Below the pieces are notes generated by a model, which had not been told where the DNA came from, did no database searches, and saw only the letters and a program-made list of their open reading frames with translations. The translations under genes were made by a program, and so were the position numbers. Below, one piece after another: positions 36,587 through 48,515 of a DNA stretch of 64,000 nt; position 1 is the stretch's first letter; every line of letters starts with the position of its first letter. Origin of the DNA: Sordaria brevicollis (lineage: Eukaryota > Ascomycota > Sordariomycetes > Sordariales > Sordariaceae); contig JAUTDP010000003.1 in assembly GCA_033439795.1 (NCBI GenBank), forward strand, positions 3,720,001 to 3,784,000, given 5' to 3'.

Positions 36587-38544
36587 TTAAGCGGAAGCAG
36601 CAGCGGCCCTGGCGGCATCAGCAGCCTCCTCAGCAGCGTTAATAGCCTCACGCTCCTGCTCGAGAGCGATGCTCTCAAGAAGCTGGTTGGTGACGCCCTT
36701 GCTCTTGTCGGAAGCCTGGGCGCGGAGCTCGGCGACGGCATCGGCAATGCCAAGCTGCTCGTCGGTCCAGAGGGGAGCGGCGGGCTCGGCGTCGGCCTCA
36801 CCAACACCGATGAAACCGCCCTCGGCGGCCCAGTCGCTGGTGCGCTTGATGCCGAGCTCGGCCCAGATGGAGTCGAGAGCGGCGACGAGGTGGTCGCGGA
36901 ACTGCTTGGTGTGGCCCGGGGTGGGGGTGATGCGCAGACGCTCCTGGCCGACAGGGACGGTGGGGTAGTTGATGCTCTGGACGTAGATCTGGTGGTCGGC
37001 GAGAAGCTTGTCGGAGGCCTTCTTGGCCAGCTCGGCGTTGCCGACGAGGATGGGGATGATGTGGCTGGGGTTGGGGATGACGGGGATGTCACGCTCCGCG
37101 AGAGCCTCCTTGACGGCGCGGGTGTGCAGCTGCTGGAGGCGGCGGTCACCGTCGTAGCTCATCTGGTACTCGATGGCGGCGCGAGCACCGGCCATAACGG
37201 CGGGAGGAAGAGAGGTGGTGAAGATGAAGCCGGGGGCGAGCGAGCGGATGGTGTCGACAAGCTTGGCGCTGCCGGCAATGTAGCCACCGACGCAGCCGTA
37301 GGCCTTGCCGAGGGTACCGGTGAAGATGTCGATGCGGTCGGTGATGGTGCCCTTGGTCTCACCACGCTGGTGGGCCTCCCAGTCGAGGTGCTCAGCGACA
37401 CCGGCGCCGTGTGGGCCGTACATTCCGACGGCGTGGACCTCATCGTTGAAGGTGATGGCGCCGTACTTCTCAGCCAAATCGCAAATCTTCTCAATGGGAC
37501 CAATGGAGCCGCACATGCTGTAGACTGACTCGAAGGCGATAATCTTAGGGATGTGTAGTGGCAGAGCAGCCAGCTTCTTCTCTAGATCCTCAACATCGTT
37601 GTGCTTGAAAATGATCTTCTTGGCGCCAGAGTGGCGGATACCCTGGATCATGGAGGCGTGGTTAAGACTGTCGGAAAGAATCACGCAGTCGGGAAGCTTG
37701 CTACCGAGGGTAGCCAATGTCGCGTCGTTGGCGACGTAGCATGAACTGAAGACGAGGGCAGCATCTTTAGCGTGGAGCTTAGCAATGGTGTTCTCGAGTT
37801 CGACGGCATGCTTGTTGTGACCCGAGATATTTCTTGTGCCACCGGCACCGGCGCCGTACTCATCAAGGGTGTTGTGCATGACCTTGAGCACTTGTTGGTT
37901 GCGGCCCATGCCGAGGTAGTCGTTGGCGCACCAAACTGTGACCTTCTCCTCCTTGGTGGCCATGTGGGCACGGGGAAACTCCTTGGCCAGACGGTTGATG
38001 TTGTTGAAGTAGCGGTACGACTTGTCCTTGTGCTTCTTCTCCAGCTCGTTCTCGTAGAACTTCTCATAGTTGAACTTGGTGCCATGGTTGCCCGAAACGG
38101 TGCAGGCGGCCGGCGACGGGTTCGCAGCAGTAGCGGTGGTAGGCTTCAGAGGAGGATGGGGAGGAAGGCCGACTGCGAGAGGGTCGATGTTAACATACTG
38201 ACTGACCGTATCACGGCGCACAAGATTCTGAGTGACTCACCCTTTTGGCCGGTGAAAACACCCTCAACAGCCTGGGCCTCGCGGGGACGGCCGGTGTGCA
38301 GCTTGGCCTTCTGGACAAAGGAAGCAGGAGCAGCGGGGGTGCGGCCTCCAATGCGAGCAGACTGAACAGCCATGGCCTTGCCCATGACGGGGCAGCGGTG
38401 GGCGAGGACCTGCAGCTTGGAGATGGCGCCACCGCAAGGAGAAGCGGCAGGGCGGGCGGCGGTGGTCATGGCGCGGAGGCTGGAAGCCGTGGCCTTCTTC
38501 ATGAAGGGGCACACGGCCTTGGACTGGCGAAGAACGGAGTCCAT
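36587..38544 (-). CDS. hem1: 5-aminolevulinate synthase, mitochondrial
   Basis: Two exons, 38544-38241 and 38172-36587, with a 68-nt intron (donor GTGAGT, acceptor CTCGCAG); 629 residues. The intron was placed by phase: only the acceptor at 38173 joins the presequence frame to [13 protein letters not shown] and the conserved core. Residues about 1-100 are a basic, Ala/Ser-rich mitochondrial presequence containing two Cys-Pro motifs (C12-P13 in AVCPF, C51-P52 in HRCPVM), which match heme-regulatory motifs known in the family. The core has [12 protein letters not shown] and the PLP-lysine region [13 protein letters not shown]. The enzyme condenses glycine with succinyl-CoA to form ALA, the first step of heme synthesis, in the matrix. 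Codon use is C/G-ending. The Ala-rich C-terminal tail after about 590 is typical of filamentous fungi. Confidence 0.95.
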
Positions 38545-40443
38545 GATGGGCGTGGTGTGGTGTTTTGCGATAGCAACTGGTGTCGTCGTCGTCGTTTAAG
38601 AAGATCCGCGCAAAGCCGAGTCAAAAGAAATCCCCTTGGTTTTTTTTTATTGTTTCGCCAAGGCGATCAATGGAGAAGGTGAGTGTTGATCTGGAATGGC
38701 GGGGGAGCCCTTTGATTGTTGAGGATGTTGCGTGGAGTGGAAGAAAAAGAAGAGGAAAGGAAAGGAAAAAGAAAAAGAGGATCGAAGGATGGAGAGATGT
38801 TCTTCGGGGAAAAAAGCTGAGGCAAAAAGATAGGTGGGCACAAGCACCTCCAGTCAACTTCTTTCCCTGGCTCGACGAGCGACCTTCGTAGAGCGCACTA
38901 ACGTCGTGGATACTGGAATTGACCAACCAGTCAGCTCCTCGGGGGCCATTGTAAGCGGGGATCTCTGTTACTTAAGCAGCACCGTGGTCCACTATCCATC
39001 GAACATTAATCCACATCGAGGACCACAACCTCGCTCTCCTCCATGTTCCGCGGTCCCCTCTGGATTTCACTGTGGACCGTATTCTGGATTCTTGATTATC
39101 TGTCTGGACCGGATCAGCAAGTCCCGGATCGTTCGAGATGTTCGATTTTTCTTTCTCGTCCCTCTCATGACCCGAACCCATCCATTTATGTATTCTCTTT
39201 GCCTTCTCCTTGGCTTCGTTTCTGTAACTTTCAATTGATACATCATTACATCAATACTATCGCCCAAAGGTGCGGACGTCTTCAACTCAGCTACGGTACT
39301 CGGACTCGTCTCGGCAATCGGATGCCACGGATTGCTTTGGTTTTAGAGGTCGGCCTCAAATGCTTCACAAATGGCCTCATTCTGATTGGCTGACACATGG
39401 AATGTCTGCAACGTTTTGGCCGGCCGGCCCCCCCTCTCTCAGCCTAAAAGTGGAAGTGTCACTGTCTCCAAAGTTTCCCTCCCCCGGTACCGGTGGGACA
39501 ATCCCGCAACGCGGAAGCGGGGTCCGGAATGCTTAAACCCCGTTACCGATTGCCGTAAATTACAGGTGATGTACGGTTCATGTAACGCCAGTACTTTACC
39601 TTTCGGCATCAAGCATCTCAGCCGGTTGTTCTTTGCGTCCAGCTAATTCCGCGAAATTTAAAATGATTTGAGAGGGTGGAGTTTTTGGGAGATGGAATTC
39701 GCTCTCTCAATTCATCGGTCGGCAGGCCGGCTTGTCCAATGTAGGTATACATCAGATCATAGGTACGCCAACCACCCGGCTTTAACATTGCAGACGTACA
39801 TACAGTATAGCCTACCATCAAGATGCACATCTGCAGGGGCATGTAATCAACTTGGACGGTGCCTCATTGAGAGGACCGTTCCGTTCCGCTATGGGGTTTT
39901 GGGATAGGAATAGGGAAATTGTCTTCACTTTGTTGACCATCATTATTCGGTGATCAGTTTACGAAATGCCTTGACTGGGGACCGAAATATGATGTCTAGC
40001 GATAGTATGTAAGCCCTGCTTATATATAGGGATCGTGGGAATCTCAACATCCTTTGCAAAAACGCCTTGCTGTCCTATATTCTCAAGCCAATCAACTCAT
40101 CGAAGGCCAAGTGAAGAAAACCCACAAAAATCCTCGCTCCTATAGATGCCTGATGCCCGTCATGTAAAAAGTCCTTGATAACCCATAGGCCTAGCCCTGT
40201 CTGCCTTCCTTTTCCTTCCTTTCAGTGAGCTTGCCAACATATCGCTCACATCTCATGTTGGCGTCATATCGTCCACTTATCCGCGCCGGTGCTGTCCATG
40301 AAAAGAGTGCCCAAAACGCCAAAAGCAGCAACTAGAAAAGGGGCCGAAAACACGGGGTATCTCGAGAGAGGGTGAAAGGGAGCAAAACGATGATATAAGG
40401 GTATATATAGACTCTAGGAAAAAAGGGGGTAGAACCATACTTC
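38545..40443. other. Intergenic: ALA synthase promoter and 3' flank of the SNF2 gene
   Basis: Starts (minus-strand sense) with a GAC/GTC repeat and A/G-rich DNA close to the ALA synthase start, as in many fungal promoters. The remainder shows short open frames only. No gene seen. Confidence 0.5.
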
Positions 40444-43400
40444 TCAGTCGTCATCAATGACCAGAGGCATATCGGCCGTGCCACCTGGACCCAGTCTTGC
40501 AAGTCTCCTCCTTTCCCTCTCCTCCCGTCTTTTCCTCTTCTCCTTCTTTTCCTTCTTCCTCTGCCGTCTTGCAATCTCTTCTTCGGTCAACGTTCGGCTG
40601 GGAGTGGCGTGGGCTGTGGCGGTGGTAGTGGTGCTGCTACTGCCGTCTCGTGAAGCTGTGATACGGTCGATAATACTGGACTGCACAATAGGTGGTGGTG
40701 GCGGTGGTGGTCGCGTTCTCGGGTTTTCGGTTTTGACTGTCACGTTTTCGGCGGTCGTATCTGGTGTGTGCTGTTAAGGTTAAGGTTTTGTTGTCAGTTA
40801 TGGTGATGGCTTCTTCGTCTTTCCACTTGACTTGGGGCGACGTCTTGGTGTAATGGTGGTAATGCCTACGTTGGCCTTGTGATGCGCCCACGTTTCTTGC
40901 TTGAAAGCGTCCTCCGTCATCGCACTGTACGCGGCCATTCTCTCCTTTGTTTGAGCCCTTCCCATGGACACCGCCTCTCTGGGTGTGAGGTATCCTGTCA
41001 ACAAGGCCTCTCCAAACCTGGCACTCTCCGTGACCGCTGAACACATCAGTCGCAGTTTGTCCATTCTAGGGAGCGTTCCTGCGGCCATATCCTGGCGATC
41101 ACATTCCGAGTTGATCTGCATCACCAAATCTTGTGGGTGAATTGACGTGTGGTAACCCTCATCCCGAAGCTTTTTGTGTACTTCGTCAAGAGCCTCCAAA
41201 AGGGTTGGCGTGATATCCTCCGCTTTCCTCGGTTTCGGGATTATTTCCGGGGCTCTGAGGGTCTCTGGCTTCCTCGGAACTTCGGTATTCACCTTGTAGT
41301 GAGTGTTGTTCCCGAGGATTGGGTCTAACCCGGCCGCTTGACCGTTAGCTGGGTCTGGAGAGAAGGCAACTGCTGGACTCACTGTGGTGCTCGGAGGCAC
41401 TCGTGGAGTCGATGCACCCACTTGGGTGCCTGCAGAAACGTGATTTGAAGGGGGAGGGGGAATAATAGAAACTGAGCCTGGTTGAGTTGGGTTGGGTTTG
41501 TCTCTGAGGTGATGTGGGACTACAACTTTGATTAGCAGAGGTTGCTTCTTTGTGTTGTGCTGTGCTTGTTCGAGCAGCGCGGACGAAGACTCACCGCCCG
41601 CAGACGTTGGAGTACCGAGACTTTCTGGGTGAGATGGCAGCGAGGACTCCGGATTCAAGAAACCCCGACGCTTGTACTGCTCAGCCTCCTCATCCAGGGC
41701 CTTCTCTTCTTCTGGTTTGAATTTGAAGACCTCCTCCCTTTCGAAGGTCTCAGTTGAGTCAATCTCGCGAATGATGTTGCCGCATTCAGCGGACGCGAGG
41801 ATGTTGTCCAGGACTTTGTCAAGGCCCTTCACACCTGACAAATCCTTCTGCTCCAAGTTGTCGGGGGGATTGATGAAGTATTCCCTCATTCTGGTAGACG
41901 AGGGGACGGGTTTCTTCTTATCCACAACCCGCTCCGATAACTGCTTCTTAAAGACAGCCAGATTGTGTATGGCTGTCTCGTAGGTACCACCGACCTTGAG
42001 ATGGTAAACATAGACTGGTTTCTTTTGGCCGATTCGATATGCTCGACCGACAGCTTGCTGCTCTTCCGCAGGCGTGAAACCAAAGTCAAAGAGGACCACG
42101 CGGTTGGCCCCAGGGATGTTTAGACCAACACCGCCGGCCCTGGTAGATATAAGGTAGACGTCAAGTGAATCACGGCTGTTGAAGTCCGCGATAGCAGCCT
42201 GGCGTTGACCCACCGGGGTTTTCCCATCAAGCCGTCTGAGACAGATATGCTTCCGCTTGAGAAGGTCCTCCAGGTAGTCTAAGGTCGGGATACTTTGAGA
42301 AAAGACGAGTACCTTGTCCCCTACCTGCTTGCACTCCTCTATAATTTTCAGGAGCACAATAACCTTGGTAGAATGAACATCGTCATCGATGTTCCTCATT
42401 GACACCTTGGCGAGAACATTCCTCAGCGTGTCCCCCGACAGTTCCAGTGATTCATCATTTTCGTCACTGTCTGGGTCTTCTTCGTTGGTTATGCGCTTTT
42501 TGCTCTTGGCCAGTGCTGGATTGGTTCTCAAACGTTCCTCAAGCTTCTTTTTGAAGATTTTCGGGTGCGCTAAGAGCAGTTTCAGAGAGGCGACGAGACC
42601 CCAAACGCAGGCATTTTGATAGAGATCATTGCCCTTGTCTCGCCGCGCAGTCTCCAAATATTCTCTGTAGGCATCTCGCTGGACTTTGGTCATCTGAACG
42701 GTAAGGATGAACTCCCTTTTCTGCGGGAGCTCGTCAACCAAGACTTGAATGTCCTTCCTGTTGACCTTCGGTGCGACAAGGACCTTGAGAACATGCAGGC
42801 GTCTTCTGGCGGTTGTTTTTTGCTCGGCACTGCTGTCTGCGTGAAGACCCTCGCTGATGGGCTCGGCAAATCTTTGGTTAAACTCTCCGACATCACTCAG
42901 GTAGTTAGGAGCTACCCAATTGATCATGGAATAGTAATCCATCACATTCTTGGTCAGAGGTGAGCCCGTCATGGCAATACGACTCATGGTGTCGAAACCT
43001 TGGACTGCCTTATACAACAGTGAAGACCGGTTCTTGAACCGGTGAGCCTCATCGCAGATAACAATCGACGGAGAACTGTGTAGCAGTTCAGCCACATTGT
43101 CTTCGTTTCCAGAAACGAGGGACCTGAACATTTCGTAGCCGATAACCAGCACGCCTCGTGATCCCGCCCATTCTTTGACGAGCTGAACGCGCTCGCTGGG
43201 TGGTACAGTCGCCGCATCAATCTTGGTGATTTTGCCCAAGATATGTTCAGGCGCCCAAAAGAAAATCTCGGTCATCCAGTTCTCAACCAAACCAGAAGGG
43301 CAAAGTATCAAAGCTCTACCTTCCTGTAGGTCCTCGGGGATCTGAGCAACTATCCGAGGATCTTCCGATTGGGATGACTCGGCAATGGCAACCAGCAAGG

Positions 43401-46400
43401 TGATAACCTGCATCGTCTTGCCTAAACCCATCGTATGGGCAAGCAAGCACCCCTGGCGTGAGCCTGAGTCAACCACGATCTGGTCCCACATGAAGCGGAC
43501 ACCATCGATCTGATGGTCTTTGATGTACTTTCCAATTTTCTCATGGACATAGATCAAAGGAAGGTCATCGGACTCTTTGGTCTCGTTGATGATGAGACGT
43601 GACTTGCCACCCGGTACTGATTGTGTCTCGGAAAGTTTCGCCCGCAATAGTTGACGGCGGTCCTCCAATTGTTTTAAGAATTCCTTATTATGTTTCCGGA
43701 GATCTTTGGCCTTCTCGTCGCGTTTAGGCTTTCGGCCGTTCTTAGTGCTTTGGGAGGGCTCATCGTCCGAATCTGTATTTTCTGGATCGGTGATATCCAT
43801 AGCGTCATCCTGAGGTGCCTCTGGGGGTTCTGCGGTATCCATCTCCATTGGAGTGGGTGGCTTGGACCTGGGACGAAAATAGCCGACGCAATCTTGGAGG
43901 AGCTTGAAGAAACTTTCGAACCGTGAATGTTCGCGATTGATCTTTTGGCAAGTTACACAGCGAAGGGTCCTTGAGCCATTGTTCAACCGTCCTTCGCTAA
44001 AGTCAGAATACGTGAGGAACAGCAGCGCCAAGATGAGACTGGTCGAGTCCGGATCGACATCGATTCTAGAAATTCCGGTAGCGGCTCGATCAATGAATGG
44101 CTGGATATGCTCTTTCCACATATCTTTATCTTCACGATCTTGGATGGCGTCAAAGATCTCTGATTGTCGCTCAGGTGACCATCTCCAAAGAGCGGCAATT
44201 ACGAGGCGTTCACGGTCCCTGTGCTTAGCCCAGAACTCCGTGCCATATTTGCCGATGGTCTCTATATCGGTGAGAGGAGGGATATTGTCAAGCTGATCCA
44301 CGTCGGCTGGCGAGGAAAAAACTTCGATAGGCTCTGTCGGGATTGTATGGATCACTCGTTGAGGAGTCGTTGGTTCAACCTTGCTTACCACACCTGTCTC
44401 GTTATCCACCGCAGGAAGCTGAGCCTGAGCATCTGTTTCTCCTTCCGGTATCTGGTTTATTGACTCTTCTGTTGCTGAATTCGGATGGCGGTCAGGCGTG
44501 CTAGGTCCGGTAGGTGGATTGAGTTCCAATGGGTCAATTATCATGTGGTCTACCGGCAAAAGATCGTCCTCGATGAAATGGTCCTCCCCCTCAGAGTCGC
44601 TAGTTAGGAGTTCCTCGTCACTTTCAAGTGTCTCTCTCTGCTTCTTGGGTTCTGGCTTGAGCCTGGGAAGCGTCGAAGGCTTGGGCGGCTCATGGGGGTT
44701 TTTGAGCAAGTCAATGAGCCAAGCCTGGTACTTCCTGTCATAGACACTCTCTTCCAGAAACCCTTCAGCCTTGACCTCAATCTTGTCCTCTTTGAACCAT
44801 TTTTGATCGAGGAGCTCTTGCGTGAGTTTCCTGAGACGCACCTCGAGGTTTTTGAGCTGCTTTGTTGCAAAGACGATCTGACTTGAGCGGGTACTGTTTC
44901 GCCGGGCGTCCTGCCATATCTTCCAGGCCTTGCGTTCGAGCTTGGGCCTTTTGACCTTCTCCCAACTGACTTCCAGTTTCTGAAAGGCATCATGTACTGC
45001 CTTCTCAGCCTGCTCTTCACTAAGAGTTTGGGGCTTGCTCTTGTTGCGTTGAGCTTCCCTTTCTCTTTCCTCTTCTTCATACTCTCGATAAGTTTCTGAA
45101 TCTACCGACATGCCATCATCGTCCTCTCCGAGATCCAACACAACGTCCTCGTCCTCATTGACGGAAGGGCTGCGTTGACGGAAAAGTTTTCTCATTAACC
45201 GAGCCACTTGTAGGGCGCGCGCGGGTGGTACTGCAGCAGGCCTGACCCAATTCAACTCATCACTGACCTCATCGTTGTCCCTATCGTCGTCAGACTCAAA
45301 ATCGTACGGGAGGTGGGTGATGTCTTCAGAGCGTAAAGCAGAGGACCCAAGATAACTAAACTTTGAATCTTCGGCGTCCAGAAAGCGGTCAAAGTTGACA
45401 TCAGAAGGAAAGGCGCTCGTTGGAAGGGTAGTCGAACGGAAAGAGACTTCAGTCTGCGAGGATGGAATGTCAAGCAGGGGGTCGTAGAACATGTCACCTT
45501 CTGTGGGAATGAAAGCCCTCGCTTGAGCTGGGGCAGCCGCCGAAACCATGATAGGAGCAATCCTCCTCTTTTTAAGAGGGGGCTCCGGGTTCATCGACAA
45601 CTCCCCGTTGTCCTGTCGAAGGCCACTGTCCAAAGCGCGCTTCTCTGGTGATTCTGGTGGCTGGTCGAGAACATCGGACATTATAGAATCCTGTGCTTGC
45701 TCTGCAGGGGCGCAATGCTGACTTATGACAGCTTCCATCGGCGCCGGCTCTATGGAAAGAGGCCTTGTCACCAGAGGAGCCGTCACAACAGGAGCCGTCG
45801 CAGAAGGGAGGTCACTGACAGCCCGGGAAGTTGACTGGAGAGAGACGCCGCTGGGCATGGCTGGACTCGCCTCCGCTGTCACGTTGTTGGCTATAGTATC
45901 ACTCGTCGCCATAGCCGCATTGCCGACCGTGGCGGGCTGCGCGTCCGCAGCCGTGCTGTCTACTCCAGCAGAACTTGGCTCAGATACCGGACCATCGATG
46001 GCCGCAGCAGTCGGCTCCGCGATGGAGCCCTCCGCGATAGGAGGTGCCGGCTCGGGGGGATCCAGGGGATCCGGCTTGATGGCAGGGGTCGCACCGGGCG
46101 AATAATTTGGGAGGTCGACATCCTTCTTCTGTCGGTAATATAGCACGCTAGACTCCTGGAAATGCCTGATGGCCTTGCCAATAGACAAGTGATGAGCAAG
46201 CTTTCGGATGTTTAGCTGTTCCCAAAACGTGCGCCAGCCGTATACGTCAGGGTAGGTGAGGAGGGTCTCTCCATCGATGTCGAGTTCCCGCAGCTTGAAT
46301 GCAAGGCGTTCTGGGTCGGGCAGCTTATGCGGGGGAGGCGCATCCCATGTACGCTCAGAGGTGCATAGCTCTTTGACGACCCGCTCGACATCCCAGTGGA

Positions 46401-46428
46401 ACGGATCGTTTTGGTCAAGGTCGGCCAT
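40444..46428 (-). CDS. ATRX/ARIP4-like SNF2-family chromatin-remodelling ATPase
   Basis: Two exons, 46428-40870 and 40770-40444, about 1961 residues. The start MADLDQNDPF at 46428 was preferred to an upstream in-frame ATG at 46470, because the bases just upstream look like the end of a leader intron. Residues about 10-105 resemble a SAM/pointed-like fold (FHWDVERVVKELC); about 110-480 are low-complexity; an acidic and coiled-coil stretch follows. The SNF2 ATPase starts near 960 with the Walker A HTMGLGKT (about 1001) and DEAH box ICDEAHRFKN (about 1126). The helicase C domain (about 1371-1490) has VFSQSIPTLDYL and VGRAYRIGQ. The last exon adds a basic KKEKKEKRKRREERERRR segment and the tail ADMPLVIDDD. 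It should be a nuclear DNA-dependent ATPase moving nucleosomes or associated factors; exact targets are unknown. The last-intron donor (GTAGGC) is inferred from phase and a good branch site (ACTGAC). Confidence 0.87.
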
Positions 46429-46454
46429 GTCGTTGGAAGCCAGATAAATTTTTG

Positions 46455-46514
46455 CTGCTGATAGGTACACTCATTAGCGTCATACCCGGTGTAAAAGAAA
46501 GAGGATAGCCTTAC
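46455..46514 (-). other. Probable 5' UTR intron of the SNF2 gene
   Basis: Minus-strand donor GTAAGG at 46514, GCTAAT-type branch site and CAG acceptor at 46455, 60 nt long and ending 26 bases before the proposed start codon. Its removal would delete the upstream in-frame ATG at 46470, which supports the downstream start. Confidence 0.5.
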
Positions 46515-48515
46515 GGGTATGAAAGGGATCTGTGGTGAATGGAGGTCAAGATACTCACTCCCTTCCTTTGACGGTCAGATGTCGTTCTGATACTCGAGGG
46601 AAAGCAGAGGAAATTGCAATTCAAGTATGGCAATGAAGTCGGCTCATGTCGAAATGGGCTGTGGTCCTGCTTTTGGTGTTTAGTGACCTGATTCGGGCTC
46701 TCCAAATCGTGTATAAAAAGATATCCCGAGTGTCTACTCGAGGCGTCAGAATCTGGGCAACGCGGTTGGAAGGGGCAAGATGAGGATGGGGGGAATGGAG
46801 GGAAAATGGACGAGAGGTAACACGAAAAGGATTTATATAAAATTGAGGATGTCCGCAAAGAAGGTAGAGGAAAGTGACAGAAATACGATGTGAAGGGTAT
46901 TCAGGGAGGTATACCCCCCGCAAACTGGTATTTCAAGCGCAAAAGTGAACCTCGAGACCGATTTCGAGGCCATGTACTCGTAAGAAAAGATGGAAAGAGG
47001 AAGAGGAGAGGTACCTCTAGACTGGATGAAACAGAAATCCAAACGGGGGTTATTTGGGTGAGAACACAGACCAGCCGATTCCCATGGCCATGAAAGCCGT
47101 GAATCAAGCGCGAATGAGGGCGACGTCTGATACGACGCTCGAAGTAGAGATTGAAAATGAAAGTGTGAGGCGCAGTAAGTAGCAGTTGCTATCGAACGCC
47201 GGCTCCTGTGGGGATTGAGGTCATGTCGCGATCGACAAGAAGAAGGTGAAAATAAAAGGAATGGGGAAAATGGCGGGGCGAAAGGTTTCCTTGAACCCAA
47301 GATGGGAATTGATATCCCACGACGGTGAATGGAAGTATGGCGACCGCGATGGATTTGTTGGAGTTTCCGAGCAAAACTTACACGTGGGTGGTGAGAGAGA
47401 GCATCTGCTGATAATCCTCGTCTTATACAGCAGACGCCTCGACTCGAAGCAGATTGCACGCGGCTGATGGCATCGACGGCTGGGAGCAAATTATGTACAA
47501 ACTGAAGATGAAGCCAAGGTGATGGATGTTTGGATAAAGTGTGGCCGACGGGTATTGCCTGACGGGACGGGACGGCGGGGAACCTTGGGAGTCTTGGGTG
47601 GCCCATGGTTGCTGAGGTTTCTGACACGCGGAACGCGAAGTCACGTTATCTTCTGGGTAAGTTTCGTAATTTCATGAGCTCGTAACAATGCTGCAACCCA
47701 GGGTCAATCATACGAGAACTGATATGAGAAATTCGCAGCAAAAGATGAGGATTCGACGGTCGTGGCGTAATAACTGTATGGTGCCTGGTAATCTTTTTGT
47801 AAAGACACCTGATGTGCTGTAAATCCCAGTGGTGCCTGCCGAATCGGCGCCCCATCTTCTGAAAGAGGGGCATCGAGGTTCTAGATCGCAGCGGTGATGG
47901 CAGGTACGTTTGTAACAATCATCCCATGCCAAAAACACAAGTGATGGAAGCTTACAAATTCAACACCACGAACGTTGTGATTTGCGTGATATTGCGAATT
48001 CCCAGAATACCGTCACAGGAGCTTAGTCCGGTCTTGAAAGAAAACACACATCCAAACAATCGACTGAAAGGAAGAAACGGATAACCTCGCACATGTTCTG
48101 CGTCTCGAGGTAGCAAACTCACAGAGTCGCAACAGTTTAGCATTGACAGTGCCCCACTATATACTTCCATTCAAGGTTCCCGCACTTCAGGGTCCGTCTC
48201 GACTTTCGCAGACGGCTTCATCCTTCATCCCATCTTCTCCGTAGCATCGTTTGCATCTTCAGTCTGCGTGAACTCACATACAAGTAAGTCACGGCATCTC
48301 CAACGTAGCTTATGCACTTAAAATTATCAAGGATCAAGGGCTTTGTGAAAGATATTCAACTCAGTGGACAATGACATTGGACAGTCGGTCTTTATGAGGA
48401 CTTCCAAGATGATGCCATTCACACTAGTCTTTTTTGCCATCATTGACCCCTCAGTTCTTTTTGCAGAGAGAATGATAGCTAACCATTCGCATAGGACACT
48501 TAAACACAAATCATA
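46515..48515. other. Divergent intergenic region between the SNF2 and glutathione synthetase genes
   Basis: Holds both promoters and leaders. A 264-codon open frame on the minus strand (46833-47627) is the longest unassigned frame in the window's intergenic DNA, but it has no domain, poor codon bias and overlaps the probable SNF2 leader; I do not call it. No other gene seen. Confidence 0.45.

Noticed and set aside
36890..37528. 212-codon plus-strand ORF
   Set aside because: Antisense of the ALA synthase core, same mirror effect.
46833..47627. 264-codon minus-strand ORF upstream of the SNF2 gene
   Set aside because: Longest unassigned intergenic frame, but no domain, many rare residues in runs and no codon bias; it overlaps the probable SNF2 leader. 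A real small gene is not excluded.
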